From assembly GCF_900105905.1 (NCBI RefSeq), contig NZ_FNSV01000005.1, positions 5,456,001 to 5,520,000 on the forward strand: a stretch of DNA of 64,000 nucleotides, in the 5' to 3' direction. Positions 52,007 to 60,792 of this stretch are shown in pieces. A program made the translations under genes and the position numbers. The notes under the pieces are model-generated. The model was not told where the DNA came from and made no database searches. It saw nothing but the letters and a program-made list of their open reading frames with translations. Within the stretch, counting starts at the first letter, position 1. Each line of letters starts with the position of its first letter. This DNA comes from Rhodococcus koreensis. GTDB lineage: Bacteria; Actinomycetota; Actinomycetes; Mycobacteriales; Mycobacteriaceae.

Positions 52007-53542
52007 TCACAGACGTCCCTTCTCGAGTTCGGTTGGCGTCATCGGGTCACGGTTCGTCGAGCGGGTAGGAGAGGAACGCATCTGCTTCATCTCGTGCTCG
52101 AGGGCGAGCGCGTCGGCACCCTGGGGCATCGCCGGAGCGGGGAGCCGCCAGAGCATTGGAAGTTTGTCTTGAACAACACGTCGATACGCATAGAGCACGA
52201 CCGAGAACAGCAGGACGGCCACCGCGACGAGGGACTCCCGGGCGCCGCCGTAGCCCAGAAGCTCGGGATTGAGGACGCCGATCACGGTGATGAATACGTT
52301 GAACACCACCAGGACGGCCACGACCGGAATCCACGCGTTACTCCGCCGAATCGGCCGCGGCCAGTTCGGGCGATCTTTGCGTAGCAGGATGAAGGCCGCC
52401 AAACCCAGGATGATCGCCAGCAGGTAGCCGAGATTGCTCGCCAGCAGGATGCTCACCGGATGCCCCACCAGGACCATGACGGTCGCGTTGAGGAGCACGT
52501 CCAGCGTCAGGGATCGGCCGGGCACACCCCACCGGTTGACCCAGTCGAGTTGCTTGATGGTCATCCCTTCCTGGGCAAGGCCGAACAGCGCGCGGCCCCC
52601 GTCGGCGGTAGTGGAGATGATGGAGATCAGCAGGGCCGAAGCGATCACGATCGTTCCGATCCAGGCCGCGCCACCGAATGCGTGGTCGAACGCCACCGCG
52701 ACATAGTTCACCGGGTTGTCCCGGACCACGCCCTCGCCAAGACCACCCGCGAGAGCGGTCGGGACGACGACGAACAACACGATCATGAACAACGAAATTC
52801 GCGACATGGCCTTGGAAGTGTCGCGGGCGGTGTCCTTGTACTCGGGTGCGAAAGACGCAACGATCTCGCCCGCGTAGATCGTCCACGCGGTCACGTAGAA
52901 CACGACGGCGACAGTTCGCCAGTCGCCGGCCACCGACCACGACAGGTTGGCCGTCGACCAATGGATCGACGGGCTGACCAGGCACGCCACCGTTATTACG
53001 GCTAGACCTGCGACGACCAGCAATCCGAGCACCTTGTTGACCGTGGCACCGAATTTCAAGCCGAAGTAGTTGAAGGCCCAGGCGAACAGCATGGCACCGA
53101 GGGCGAAGAGGTGTTCGAGCCCGAGTTGGTTGCCGAAGATGCTGAAGGCGACAGTGTTGTCCTGAAACCAGGTCGCCTCGATCAATTCGCCGAAGACCAC
53201 GGAGGCCATGGAGATGGACAGTGACCAACCGAGCCAGTAGCCGAATGCGGCGATAGCTCCCAGTGGGGCGAAGTATTTCTTCCAGCCCTCGATTGCGTAG
53301 CGTGCGACCCCTCCGGAGTCGCGGGGGAACATTGCCGCCATCTCCGCAAAGACTTGGCATTGCAGGAAGCTGATCACCGCTCCGATGAACCAGATCGTAA
53401 TTGCGGTCCACGCACCGACTACGCCGAGTAGGTAGCCGAAGGTCACGAACAACCCAACTGGCAGGGTCAGCGCCATGGCCATGCCATCGCGCCAGGTGAG
53501 CTTCTTGGCGAGTCTTCGATCGCCCATGCTGTTTTCGGTCAT
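52007..53542 (-). CDS. APC-superfamily amine/amino acid permease (paralogue 1)
   Basis: 511 residues, 12 membrane helices. Starts RRLAKKLTWRDGMAMALTLP, then GLFVTFGYLLGVVGAW; FAEMAAMFPRDSGGVARYAI marks the APC helix 2-3 region. It is a close paralogue of the permease at 62150-63727. A 377-bp internal tract is almost identical in DNA between them, while flanks are clearly more diverged. Downstream of the amine oxidase in the same direction, it probably imports the amine. Confidence 0.9.
   Translation of the reverse strand: MTENSMGDRRLAKKLTWRDGMAMALTLPVGLFVTFGYLLGVVGAWTAITIWFIGAVISFLQCQVFAEMAAMFPRDSGGVARYAIEGWKKYFAPLGAIAAFGYWLGWSLSISMASVVFGELIEATWFQDNTVAFSIFGNQLGLEHLFALGAMLFAWAFNYFGLKFGATVNKVLGLLVVAGLAVITVACLVSPSIHWSTANLSWSVAGDWRTVAVVFYVTAWTIYAGEIVASFAPEYKDTARDTSKAMSRISLFMIVLFVVVPTALAGGLGEGVVRDNPVNYVAVAFDHAFGGAAWIGTIVIASALLISIISTTADGGRALFGLAQEGMTIKQLDWVNRWGVPGRSLTLDVLLNATVMVLVGHPVSILLASNLGYLLAIILGLAAFILLRKDRPNWPRPIRRSNAWIPVVAVLVVFNVFITVIGVLNPELLGYGGARESLVAVAVLLFSVVLYAYRRVVQDKLPMLWRLPAPAMPQGADALALEHEMKQMRSSPTRSTNRDPMTPTELEKGRL
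52242..52618 (-). repeat. Near-identical tract shared by the two APC permease genes (copy 1)
   Basis: Reverse-complementary to 63071-63447: 377 bp with two mismatches by direct reading (GACGCTGGAC versus GACCCTGGAC, and CGTATTC versus CGTGTTC). The tract begins at ATCTCCACTACC and ends at GGCGGCGC. Immediately outside, codons differ at several synonymous and non-synonymous positions. Consistent with recent gene conversion between inverted paralogues about 10 kb apart. Confidence 0.85.
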
Positions 53543-53626
53543 GTCTCGTCCTTCGTTTTTATTGTCCCCCCGAGCTAGGTCGACGCGATCGTCGGGATCG
53601 GCACCTTCTGGTGATCTGTGTGGACG

Positions 53627-53668
53627 GCAGGCCGGGACGCCAGGCCGCGGCGAGCGTCCCGGCCCTGC
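53627..53668 (-). terminator. Hairpin between amine oxidase and permease
   Basis: GCAGGCCGGGACGC (53627-53640) pairs with GCGTCCCGGCCCTGC (53654-53668), with a single bulged C, around a 13-base loop. It lies about 70 bp after the amine oxidase stop, with no T-run. Either a terminator of the oxidase transcript or an intercistronic stem. Confidence 0.6.
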
Positions 53669-53739
53669 ATGTCTAGGTCTTCACCCCGGAATTCGCGTGC
53701 ATCCGAGTTGCGCGAAGGGGGTGCAACCTGTGACCGGGC

Positions 53740-55083
53740 TCAGCTGGGATTCCCGGAGATCCGTGCATGAATCTCTCGATCAGCCCGGATTCCGGATTCG
53801 ATCGCGCCATCGATGAACCCGTTCCATCCATTCGCGAGATCCGAACCAGCGAAGAAGACCCTGCCCTCGGGCTTCTGCAGCTCCGCGAGCAACCTCGTTG
53901 TCTGGCCCGGTCGGAACATGCACCAGGTGCCGCGCGAAAACTCGTCGCTTGCCCAGTCATGTCCCGTGGTGGCGACGACTTCCAGATCCCCGAATAGCTT
54001 CTGGAGTTCTGCACTGACCTGGTCAACGTCACTGGCGTTCAGATCAGCCCCTTCGGGGCCGAATGCGATCAGCAACTGGCCGTCATCGAGAACCTTGTCC
54101 GTGACGACATAGTTGATCAAATGGTTCTCCGGAGCAACAGCGAAGAACGGCTTGGGCAAGTCCCCTCGAACGTGCACCCACGCTTTCGAACCACGGCCGG
54201 GCTGGCCCTCAGAAATCCCCGCTTGTTTTGCGGCGGACAGTGCGGGACTGAAATCAATGGCACCGAAGGTATTCAATGGTGCCGCGACGACCACGTACTG
54301 AGCCCGCAAGGTATCCCCTTGCCGGGTGGTCACGACCACACCGTCATCCGATTGTTCCACCGCGGCAACGGGGGTGCTCAGCCGAATTTCGGCTGAGGAA
54401 TCGTCGGCTATGGCCTGGATCAGAGAGCGTGTTCCGTTCTTGAGTTTGTAGCGCCCAACCGTATCGAATACTGCATTGATATCGAATCCGCTCAGCGCAT
54501 ACCAACGCAGCGCAGCAACCAGACCGACGTCTCCACAGGGAGCGGAGCCCATGGCTGTCCACAAGCCATTGGCCAGGTCCTTCTCTTCTGGAGTCAGGTC
54601 GAGTCCGTCGATCCGATCTTGGATCGACAACTTGTCGACGACCTCCAGCGCATCCTGATGGTAAAAGGGCTCGAACGGTCGCTCGAGAACCTCCCGAGCG
54701 TCCTGAACGACCATCTCCATGAGGGACTCGATAGCCGCCGAGGCCTCCTCGTAGGGAACGCTCTTCCGCAGGCCTCCGGTCACCGTGGCCGCGATCTCAG
54801 GCGCGGACACTCCGATGGTTTCGACAAGCTCGAGGTTGTAGCGCGAGATTTCCGCGAACGCATGTGGCTGGAACCAATGAACCCACGTACCTCCCAACTC
54901 CAACGAGTGCCCCGGCAGAGCGTCGTCCTTGTACCAGGTTCTGCCGCCAATGCGATCCCTGCCTTCGAGCACGACCACGTCGTACCCCCGGCGACTGAGT
55001 TCCCGAGAAGCGGTGATGCCGGCGAAGCCGGCTCCAATGATCACAACATCACATGACTGATTGTTTCCCATGTCCTCATCCAC
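53740..55083 (-). CDS. Flavin-containing monoamine oxidase family enzyme
   Basis: 447 residues from GTG 55083; ATG 55071 is the alternative. Dinucleotide fold VVIIGAGFAGITASRELSRRG at its core (residues ~13-33), then RIGGRTWYKD, LELGGTWVHWFQPH and the C-terminal FAD contact SDLANGWNGFIDGAIESG. No Cys occurs at the covalent-flavin position, so FAD should be non-covalent, as in bacterial putrescine and tyramine oxidases. Converts a primary or secondary amine to an aldehyde or imine with H2O2. The aldehyde dehydrogenase gene directly upstream would take the product. Confidence 0.9.
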   Translation of the reverse strand: MDEDMGNNQSCDVVIIGAGFAGITASRELSRRGYDVVVLEGRDRIGGRTWYKDDALPGHSLELGGTWVHWFQPHAFAEISRYNLELVETIGVSAPEIAATVTGGLRKSVPYEEASAAIESLMEMVVQDAREVLERPFEPFYHQDALEVVDKLSIQDRIDGLDLTPEEKDLANGLWTAMGSAPCGDVGLVAALRWYALSGFDINAVFDTVGRYKLKNGTRSLIQAIADDSSAEIRLSTPVAAVEQSDDGVVVTTRQGDTLRAQYVVVAAPLNTFGAIDFSPALSAAKQAGISEGQPGRGSKAWVHVRGDLPKPFFAVAPENHLINYVVTDKVLDDGQLLIAFGPEGADLNASDVDQVSAELQKLFGDLEVVATTGHDWASDEFSRGTWCMFRPGQTTRLLAELQKPEGRVFFAGSDLANGWNGFIDGAIESGIRADREIHARISGNPS

Positions 55084-55105
55084 TGATAGTCAAGAATTAT
55101 TTGTC

Positions 55106-55128
55106 GGTGACAATTTGATTCGGTCACC
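55106..55128. promoter_or_regulatory. Inverted repeat upstream of amine oxidase
   Basis: GGTGAC (55106-55111), 11 bp, GTCACC (55123-55128), in an AT-rich patch 23 bp before the oxidase start. Arm spacing resembles LysR T-N11-A boxes. Candidate site for the LysR protein encoded at 50.9 kb. Confidence 0.4.
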
Positions 55129-55237
55129 TTCGGAACGAAGTAAAGTCCCCGGAATTGGGGCTACTGTCCTCCGGTTGTCTCCACGGTCGCTCGGCTCGAA
55201 TAAGCGCTCCTCTTTCCGATCCCTCTCTTGCGAAGCT

Positions 55238-56716
55238 TCAGTCGCTCTTCTTGACGATGTGAAGGACGCTGGTGTCGGTGAATTCCAGGAGCCCTTCCAT
55301 GCCGAACTCAACGCCGAGACCCGATTGCTTGCGTCCGCCGAAGGGAACGTCAGGCAGGACGGCACAATGCGTATTCACCCAGACCGTGCCACTCTCGAGG
55401 CGCTGCGCGACCCTGGTGGCGCGCTCCACGTCGGTGCCCCACACCGAATTGCCCAGGCCATATTCGGTCCCATTGACCTGCTCGATCACCTCGTCGAGGT
55501 CGTCGTACTTCACGATGGCGCGGACAGGCGCGAAGGTTTCCTCGGCGACGAGTGGACTGGCGTGATCGATGTCGCGGACGACGGTGAGCTGCACGAAATA
55601 GCCGGGGCCGTCGAACACGTCGCCGCCGGCGATGATCTTTCCATCACGCGCTGCGATCTCGAGTGCCTTCTTGGCAGCCTCCAACTGCTTGGGGTTCTGC
55701 ACCGGACCGTATTCGGTGTCCGGGTCGAGTCCGTGACCGACCTTGGCGTCGGTGGCCAACCTGGCGAACTCATCGCAGAACTCGTCGTATTGCGAAGCGT
55801 GCACGAAGATCCGCTTGATGTTGATGCAAACCTGACCGGAGTTCCAGAATGCCCACTCGAAGATGCCTTTGGCGACCTTCGATACGTCTGCGTCGTCGAG
55901 CACGACGGCTCCGTCATTCCCGCCCAACTCCAAGACAACTCGTTTGAGAGTCTCGGCGCTGCTGGCCATCACCTTGCGGCCTGCGACGGTGGAACCGGTG
56001 AAGGAGATCTTGTCGACCTTCTTGTGGGCGGTCAGGTAGGGGCCCAGGTCGCCGCCGTCGCCCACCACGTTGACCACTCCGGCCGGAACCAGATCCTGGA
56101 GCATCTCACCGATCAGCATCGCGTTGAGCGGTGTGGTTGGTGCGGGTTTGATCACGATCGTGTTGCCTGCGAGCAATGCCGGCGCCACCTTGTAGATGGT
56201 CTGGAAAAAGGGGAAGTTCCACGGGATGATCCCGAGCACGACGCCGATGGGCTTGCGGTGGATCTCGATCCTCGAGTCCTCGTCGTCACGCACCACTTCG
56301 GGGTCGAGGCGCAGGTCGGCGATGTGGCGCATCCAGATGAGGGCCGAGTCGACATCACCGTCGGCCGAGGCAGCCGGTTTGCCTGTTTCCAATGTGATGA
56401 TCCGCGAGATCTCCTCCCGCCGCGCCTCGATGCGCTGCGCGAGCTGGTGCAGGATTCGTGACCGCTCCTCCACCGTGGTGTTCTGCCACTCTCCGAATGC
56501 GCGGGCCGCACCCAGGTATGCATCATCGGCCTGCTTCTCATCAGCGACCGGCGCCGTCGCGATGACCTCGCCAGTTGCCGGGTCGCGGACCGGCTGACTA
56601 GTCGCTCCTTCGACTAATTGCCCATCGATCAGCTGCTTGAACGTCTGATCCGACAGATCGACTCGGGCAACCGAAGTGTCGAGCTGAGGGGGTGCGGGAG
56701 AGGGGGCGGTGGTCAT
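55238..56716 (-). CDS. NAD(P)-dependent aldehyde dehydrogenase
   Basis: 492 residues from ATG 56716 (GGAG 10 bp upstream, same leader as the Rieske gene). IPWNFPFFQTIYKVAPALLA, FTGSTVAGRKVM, general base Glu in VLELGGNDGAVV and nucleophile Cys in FWNSGQVCINIKR. Family fits aminobutyraldehyde/betaine-aldehyde/succinate-semialdehyde dehydrogenases. The first residues MTTAPSPAPPQ repeat those of the Rieske protein (MTTALPPAPL), suggesting that promoter, leader and start were duplicated together. Likely oxidises the aldehyde from the amine oxidase. Confidence 0.92.
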   Translation of the reverse strand: MTTAPSPAPPQLDTSVARVDLSDQTFKQLIDGQLVEGATSQPVRDPATGEVIATAPVADEKQADDAYLGAARAFGEWQNTTVEERSRILHQLAQRIEARREEISRIITLETGKPAASADGDVDSALIWMRHIADLRLDPEVVRDDEDSRIEIHRKPIGVVLGIIPWNFPFFQTIYKVAPALLAGNTIVIKPAPTTPLNAMLIGEMLQDLVPAGVVNVVGDGGDLGPYLTAHKKVDKISFTGSTVAGRKVMASSAETLKRVVLELGGNDGAVVLDDADVSKVAKGIFEWAFWNSGQVCINIKRIFVHASQYDEFCDEFARLATDAKVGHGLDPDTEYGPVQNPKQLEAAKKALEIAARDGKIIAGGDVFDGPGYFVQLTVVRDIDHASPLVAEETFAPVRAIVKYDDLDEVIEQVNGTEYGLGNSVWGTDVERATRVAQRLESGTVWVNTHCAVLPDVPFGGRKQSGLGVEFGMEGLLEFTDTSVLHIVKKSD

Positions 56717-56838
56717 GTCGTTGTCTCCATCGTGGGGGAATTTCGGGGGCATCGTCGGTCGCACCTCGCTCGTCGGATGCGGAGTGAGCGCTGGCCGACC
56801 GTTCCGATGGGTAAGGTGATCCGTCCGGCTGGATCGAG

Positions 56839-56913
56839 TGACAATGAACTTAATCACTAATTTCAGGTGGCAACATATGCGTGTGCACAGTCAAGGATGA
56901 ACTGTCTGTGCAT
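56839..56913 (-). promoter_or_regulatory. Operator-promoter module of aldehyde dehydrogenase operon (copy 2 of 2)
   Basis: Same 21-bp block starting TGACAATGAACTT (56839-56859), 23 bp, then GTGCACAG-N15-CTGTGCAT (56883-56913). Spacing equals that of the module at 48746-48820. On the minus strand the -35 is TTGCCA and the -10 candidate TAAGTT. The leader to the ATG is longer here, about 120 bp. Confidence 0.8.
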
Positions 56914-57301
56914 GCCCACACTCGGTGGCGCTTGATACGTCTTCTCCGAGGAATTTGGAGAAGCCGCGACTGCCGATGGATCGCTGCCCACGAAAAGGGC
57001 GTTGCCGAGGTCGTTTTGGGCGCTTTCTCCCGCGCGACGAATGACGCCGAGTTCGAGATATCGCGAATAACTCAGCGGCACTGTATAAATCGACCGTTTC
57101 GGGGCGCAGAAGGCTCTCGCGCAGATCTGGAGGTCGAGGAGCGGGCCCTACTTGTCTCTGACCGCAAACGCGGAGGCGCGGACCAGGAATTCATCTGACC
57201 TGCAATTTCTGCACAAATGCATATCGGCGTGCAGGACTGTCCCTTGTTCGTCCACACGCTCGTTCCTACCTTTCTTCTAACCGCATCAGAAAGGGGACAT
57301 C
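56914..57301. other. Intergenic region between divergent ALDH and lyase operons
   Basis: No convincing gene; open frames on both strands lack codon bias and ribosome sites. It holds a TATAAA box near 57085, possibly a promoter for the rightward operon. CTGCAC-N14-GTGCAG at 57209-57234, preceded by a CTGCAA half-site, is a candidate operator about 70 bp before the lyase start. GAAAGGGG precedes ATG 57302. Confidence 0.45.
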
Positions 57302-58246
57302 ATGGTCCAGAGCGACTCGGTCTCGTCAGTTCGTGGTCTCATTCCAGCCCACCTCACTCCAATGTCGAGGGGAGGAGCGATTCACTGGGACGCACTCACC
57401 ACCCATCTCCGGTGGCTTGCGGCAATACCAGGAGTTGAATGGATCACCACCACCGCCCACGCCTCGGAGGTCGCGACCCTGACCACCGACGAACGCCAAC
57501 GCATGATCGAGCACGCCGTCTCCGTCGTTCCGGAATCCGTCGGCGTGGTCGCCGGCGTCTACGACGACGGCAGTGCCCGAGCCGCGGCCGAGGCACGACG
57601 TTCGGTCGACTCTGGAGCGAAGGCGCTCTTGGTCTTCCCCTCGGGAGTCTTCGCCGGCGGGTCGCAGCAGCGCTCGGAATCGCAGCGTTCCCACTACGAA
57701 GCGGTCGCTGAAGCTGTGGACGTGCCCCTGATCATCTTCAAGTATCCGGTCGGCAACCCTCTCACGCTGCCGCTCGAGACCACCCTGGAAATCTGTCAGA
57801 CCATCCCGACCGTGGCGGCCATCAAGGAATGGTCCTACGACATCGTCGAGTACGAGGACACCTGGCGGGCGATCAAGGCCGACGCGCCCCACGTCTCGGT
57901 CTTGAGCAGCTTCAGCCGCGCCCTCTTTGCATCCCTTCTGGTGGGCAGCGACGGGGTGCTGAGCGGTCACGGCAGTATCGTCGCGGATCTGCAGAGTGAA
58001 CTCCTCGCCGCAATGCAGGCCGGCGACCTGACCGGGGCGCGAAAGGCCTGGGATCGCATCTACCCCCTTGCCGTTGCCTGCTACGCCGATCCCTTCTTCG
58101 ACCAGCACAATCGGATGAAGGCGGCCCTGGGCATCTTGGGGCGAATCCCGAGCGACGCCACGTATGTGCGGCGCCCCTTGGTGGAGGTCGACGACACTGA
58201 GCTCGCCACTCTCGAGGCCGCCTGCGTCGCCGCTGGGCTCGTGTAA
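57302..58246 (+). CDS. Dihydrodipicolinate synthase-family lyase/aldolase
   Basis: 314 residues. TIM-barrel class I aldolase: ITTTAHASEVATLTTDERQR replaces the usual GTTGE substrate loop, Tyr148 in IIFKYPVGNP, and Schiff-base Lys175 in VAAIKEWSYD. Family members include NanA, KDG aldolase and the pyrroline-hydroxycarboxylate deaminase of hydroxyproline catabolism. Six bp before a flavoprotein gene, first of the rightward operon. Together with an aldehyde dehydrogenase nearby, a deaminating or retro-aldol step to a semialdehyde is possible. Confidence 0.87.
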   Translation: MVQSDSVSSVRGLIPAHLTPMSRGGAIHWDALTTHLRWLAAIPGVEWITTTAHASEVATLTTDERQRMIEHAVSVVPESVGVVAGVYDDGSARAAAEARRSVDSGAKALLVFPSGVFAGGSQQRSESQRSHYEAVAEAVDVPLIIFKYPVGNPLTLPLETTLEICQTIPTVAAIKEWSYDIVEYEDTWRAIKADAPHVSVLSSFSRALFASLLVGSDGVLSGHGSIVADLQSELLAAMQAGDLTGARKAWDRIYPLAVACYADPFFDQHNRMKAALGILGRIPSDATYVRRPLVEVDDTELATLEAACVAAGLV

Positions 58247-58251
58247 CGCTC

Positions 58252-59928
58252 ATGTCCTACGCCCACCTCTTCAGTCCGAGCGCGATCGGCGGCGTCGAGA
58301 TGCGCAACCGGGTCGTGTTGCCCAGCATGACCACTCGCCTGGCCACCCCCTCCGGAGAGGTCACGCCGGAGCTCGTGAGTTACTACCAGGAACGGGCCAG
58401 GGGTGGCTGTGGTCTTGTGATCGTGGAGATGGCCTCGCCGCAGCGTCGTGGTCGGCACCGAGGGCGCGAGCTGGGCATCGACTCGGACGAGTACATACCC
58501 GGGTTGCGCTCCCTCGTCGCGGCCATCCACGAGCAGGGGGCTCGGGCCGGCATCCAACTGGGCCACGGCGGAGCGAGGGCGCTGCCGACGGAACTCGGCG
58601 GCCGCCCCCTGGCCTCGACTGCGGGGCCGGTTCCGGTATTCGAGACGGCACGCTTCGTGAACTTTCCCGAGCTCTTCGACGAGGATTCTCTGGAGCAGCT
58701 CGTGGTGGATCACGTCGCCGCGGCCAGACGGGCTGAGGAGGCGGGGTTCGACATGATCGAGCTTCACGGCGCCCACGGATACCTTCTGGCGCAGTTGATC
58801 AGCGCCGACGAGAACCAGGTGCTGCCGAACGCTGCGGCCCGGTACGACTTCCTCGCGTCGTTGGTGCGCCGCATCGTCGAAGCTGTCGGAATTCCCCTGA
58901 GCTATCGCCTCAGCGGTCAGGACTACTACTCCGCCGGACAAACCGTGGACGACTCGCTCGCGTTCCTTCCCTACCTCGAGAACGCCGGCGTCTCCGCCGT
59001 CTCGGTGACCGGCGGGCACTACAAGTCCGTCGATCCCGAGATCATGATTCCGCCGATGCCGTACGAGGACGGCGTATTCCTCGACGCGGCCAGGGCGGTC
59101 AAGGCGCGCACGCGCCTGCCCGTCATCGCGGTTGGGCGGGTGAATGCCCCGGCTGTGGCCGAGGACGCTCTCGCACAGGGGTGGGCGGATTTCGTCGCGG
59201 TGGGGCGCGGCCAGATCGCCGATCCGCACTGGGCGCGCAAGACGCAGCAACACCTGCAAGTGCGAGAGTGCCTGGCGTGCAATCACTGTGTGCGGACCAT
59301 GCGATCGGGTCAACAGCTCGCCTGCGCGGTGAACCCCACCGTGACGACCACCGACCGGCCCGCCACTCGAACCGTTGCGCAGCGCCGACTCGTGTTCGGT
59401 GCCGGGCCGGCCGGCCTGACCTACGCAGTGGAATCGGCTCGAGCGGGACACGAGGTGTACGTCATCGCGCGGGACCGCACCTGGAAGGCGGCGGCAGCAC
59501 CCACCTTCAACGGCTACCGACCGGATCGACAGCGGATGCGCCGCTACTTCGACGGACTGTGGAGGGAGGCCGTCGAGGCCGGGGTTCACATCGCCCCGGA
59601 AGGGGAGCGGGAACCACCGCCCGAATGGCGTACGAACGTCGACGTCGTCGCTGACGCCAGAGGCGCCACGTACGTGGGCAACCTCGGTCCCCTCGTCCGC
59701 ATCCTCATCCGAGTCCTGTCCCGCGTACCCCTGCCGAAGCGGCTGATGAAAAGCGACCGGCTCCACCACATATTGCTCTACGACCTGCGCAACCCCCGGA
59801 GGAAGGAGCCGACCCGCATTCCGGGGGCTCGCACCATCAAGATCGGCGACGCGGCACAGCCGGGTGAGTTGGCCGCTGCCGTGCGCGATGCATTCACCCA
59901 AGCGTGGAAGGAAAACAGTGATGACTAA
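58252..59928 (+). CDS. OYE/TMADH-type flavoprotein with 4Fe-4S cluster, short C-terminus
   Basis: 558 residues. Residues 1-330 are an old-yellow-enzyme TIM barrel (FSPSAIGGVEMRNRVVLPSM, IELHGAHGYLLAQLISAD). The 4Fe-4S motif is C340-x2-C343-x2-C346-x11-C. After it comes a Rossmann start (LVFGAGPAGLTYAVESARAG) but the protein is about 100 residues shorter than TMADH or dienoyl-CoA reductase. The usual second nucleotide-binding part is missing before the terminal GDAAQPGELAAAV. Relatives demethylate trimethylamine, dimethylamine or N-methylproline. An N-demethylase or ring reductase role fits the island. Confidence 0.85.
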   Translation: MSYAHLFSPSAIGGVEMRNRVVLPSMTTRLATPSGEVTPELVSYYQERARGGCGLVIVEMASPQRRGRHRGRELGIDSDEYIPGLRSLVAAIHEQGARAGIQLGHGGARALPTELGGRPLASTAGPVPVFETARFVNFPELFDEDSLEQLVVDHVAAARRAEEAGFDMIELHGAHGYLLAQLISADENQVLPNAAARYDFLASLVRRIVEAVGIPLSYRLSGQDYYSAGQTVDDSLAFLPYLENAGVSAVSVTGGHYKSVDPEIMIPPMPYEDGVFLDAARAVKARTRLPVIAVGRVNAPAVAEDALAQGWADFVAVGRGQIADPHWARKTQQHLQVRECLACNHCVRTMRSGQQLACAVNPTVTTTDRPATRTVAQRRLVFGAGPAGLTYAVESARAGHEVYVIARDRTWKAAAAPTFNGYRPDRQRMRRYFDGLWREAVEAGVHIAPEGEREPPPEWRTNVDVVADARGATYVGNLGPLVRILIRVLSRVPLPKRLMKSDRLHHILLYDLRNPRRKEPTRIPGARTIKIGDAAQPGELAAAVRDAFTQAWKENSDD

Positions 59929-60673
59929 TCACCCGATGCGATGCATCGTCACCGGCGGCAGCCAAGGCATCGGCGAGGCCATCGTCGAGAAACTCCTGTC
60001 AGATGGAGCTGCTGTCGCCGTAATCGACCGGCAGGCGCCCTCGGCGCGACTGAAGGACCGAGTCGCTTTCGCCGAGTGCGACGTGAGCAACGCCGCGGCT
60101 ATGGAGCAGGCCGCCGTGGCGTTGACAGCTGCATTGGGCGGGCCGCCCACCACGGTGGTCGCCAATGCAGGAAGGTGCGTATCCGGCCGGTTGGCGAGCG
60201 ACCCGGTCGACAACCTCGTCAACCACTTTCAGATCAACACCTTGGGGGTGCTCAACACCTTCCGCCCCCACATCTCCCAGATGCGCGCCGAAGGGGGTGG
60301 ATCACTGATCGCGATCACCTCGAACTGTGCGCACAAGCCCCGCCTCGACCTCGGCGCCTACTGCGCCACCAAGGCCGCCACCAAAATGATGGTCGAATGC
60401 CTCGCACTCGAACTCGCAGCTGACGGAATCCGCGTCAACGCTGTCGCTCCCGGTTCCTGTGACACCGAGATGCAGCGCCGTCAATGGGAGGAGCTCGGTG
60501 TCCCGAAGGACCGACAGGTCGTCGGCGACCTGACGTCCTATCGATCCGGCATCCCGGCAGGCAGGCTGGCGACGCCAAACGACATCGCACAGGCGGTCGG
60601 CTTCCTGGCCTCACCGGCGGCCGAGTTCATGCGAGGCGTGACGTTGGTCGTCGACGGCGCTCAGTCGATCTGA
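59921..60673 (+). CDS. Short-chain dehydrogenase/reductase
   Basis: 250 residues from ATG 59921 (AAGGA upstream), overlapping the flavoprotein stop by 8 bp. Classical SDR: TGGSQGIGEAIVEKL, NAGRC, catalytic Ser in AITSNCAHKP, Tyr-x3-Lys in GAYCATKAATKM, and C-terminal VTLVVDGAQSI. The NAG is followed by an unusual Arg-Cys. Oxidises or reduces an alcohol/ketone intermediate; translational coupling links it to the flavoprotein. Confidence 0.9.
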   Translation: MTNHPMRCIVTGGSQGIGEAIVEKLLSDGAAVAVIDRQAPSARLKDRVAFAECDVSNAAAMEQAAVALTAALGGPPTTVVANAGRCVSGRLASDPVDNLVNHFQINTLGVLNTFRPHISQMRAEGGGSLIAITSNCAHKPRLDLGAYCATKAATKMMVECLALELAADGIRVNAVAPGSCDTEMQRRQWEELGVPKDRQVVGDLTSYRSGIPAGRLATPNDIAQAVGFLASPAAEFMRGVTLVVDGAQSI

Positions 60674-60690
60674 ATGACATAGGTGCGCAG

Positions 60691-60713
60691 TCGCTTTGAA
60701 CCTTGCAAAGCGA
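60691..60713 (+). terminator. Hairpin between SDR and MFS genes
   Basis: TCGCTTTG (60691-60698) pairs with CAAAGCGA (60706-60713), loop AACCTTG. 18 bp after the SDR stop. No T-run. Like the stem at 25676 it stands between enzyme genes and an MFS carrier, so may attenuate the transporter. Confidence 0.5.
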
Positions 60714-60792
60714 TTGGCGCCACCAACCGTCCACGCAGCGCTCCACCGAGGCACCCAAAACGGGTCCTCCCGACATCCCCGGAGAATTCGTC

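Noticed and set aside
55061..56461. 466-residue open frame on the plus strand
   Set aside because: Antisense to the aldehyde dehydrogenase; no ribosome site or domain.
56881..57198. Possible 105-residue gene in the intergenic region
   Set aside because: Begins inside the operator dyad, lacks a ribosome site and codon bias; better seen as regulatory DNA.
58081..59901. 606-residue open frame on the minus strand
   Set aside because: Antisense to the DHDPS-family and OYE-type genes, which have full motif sets.
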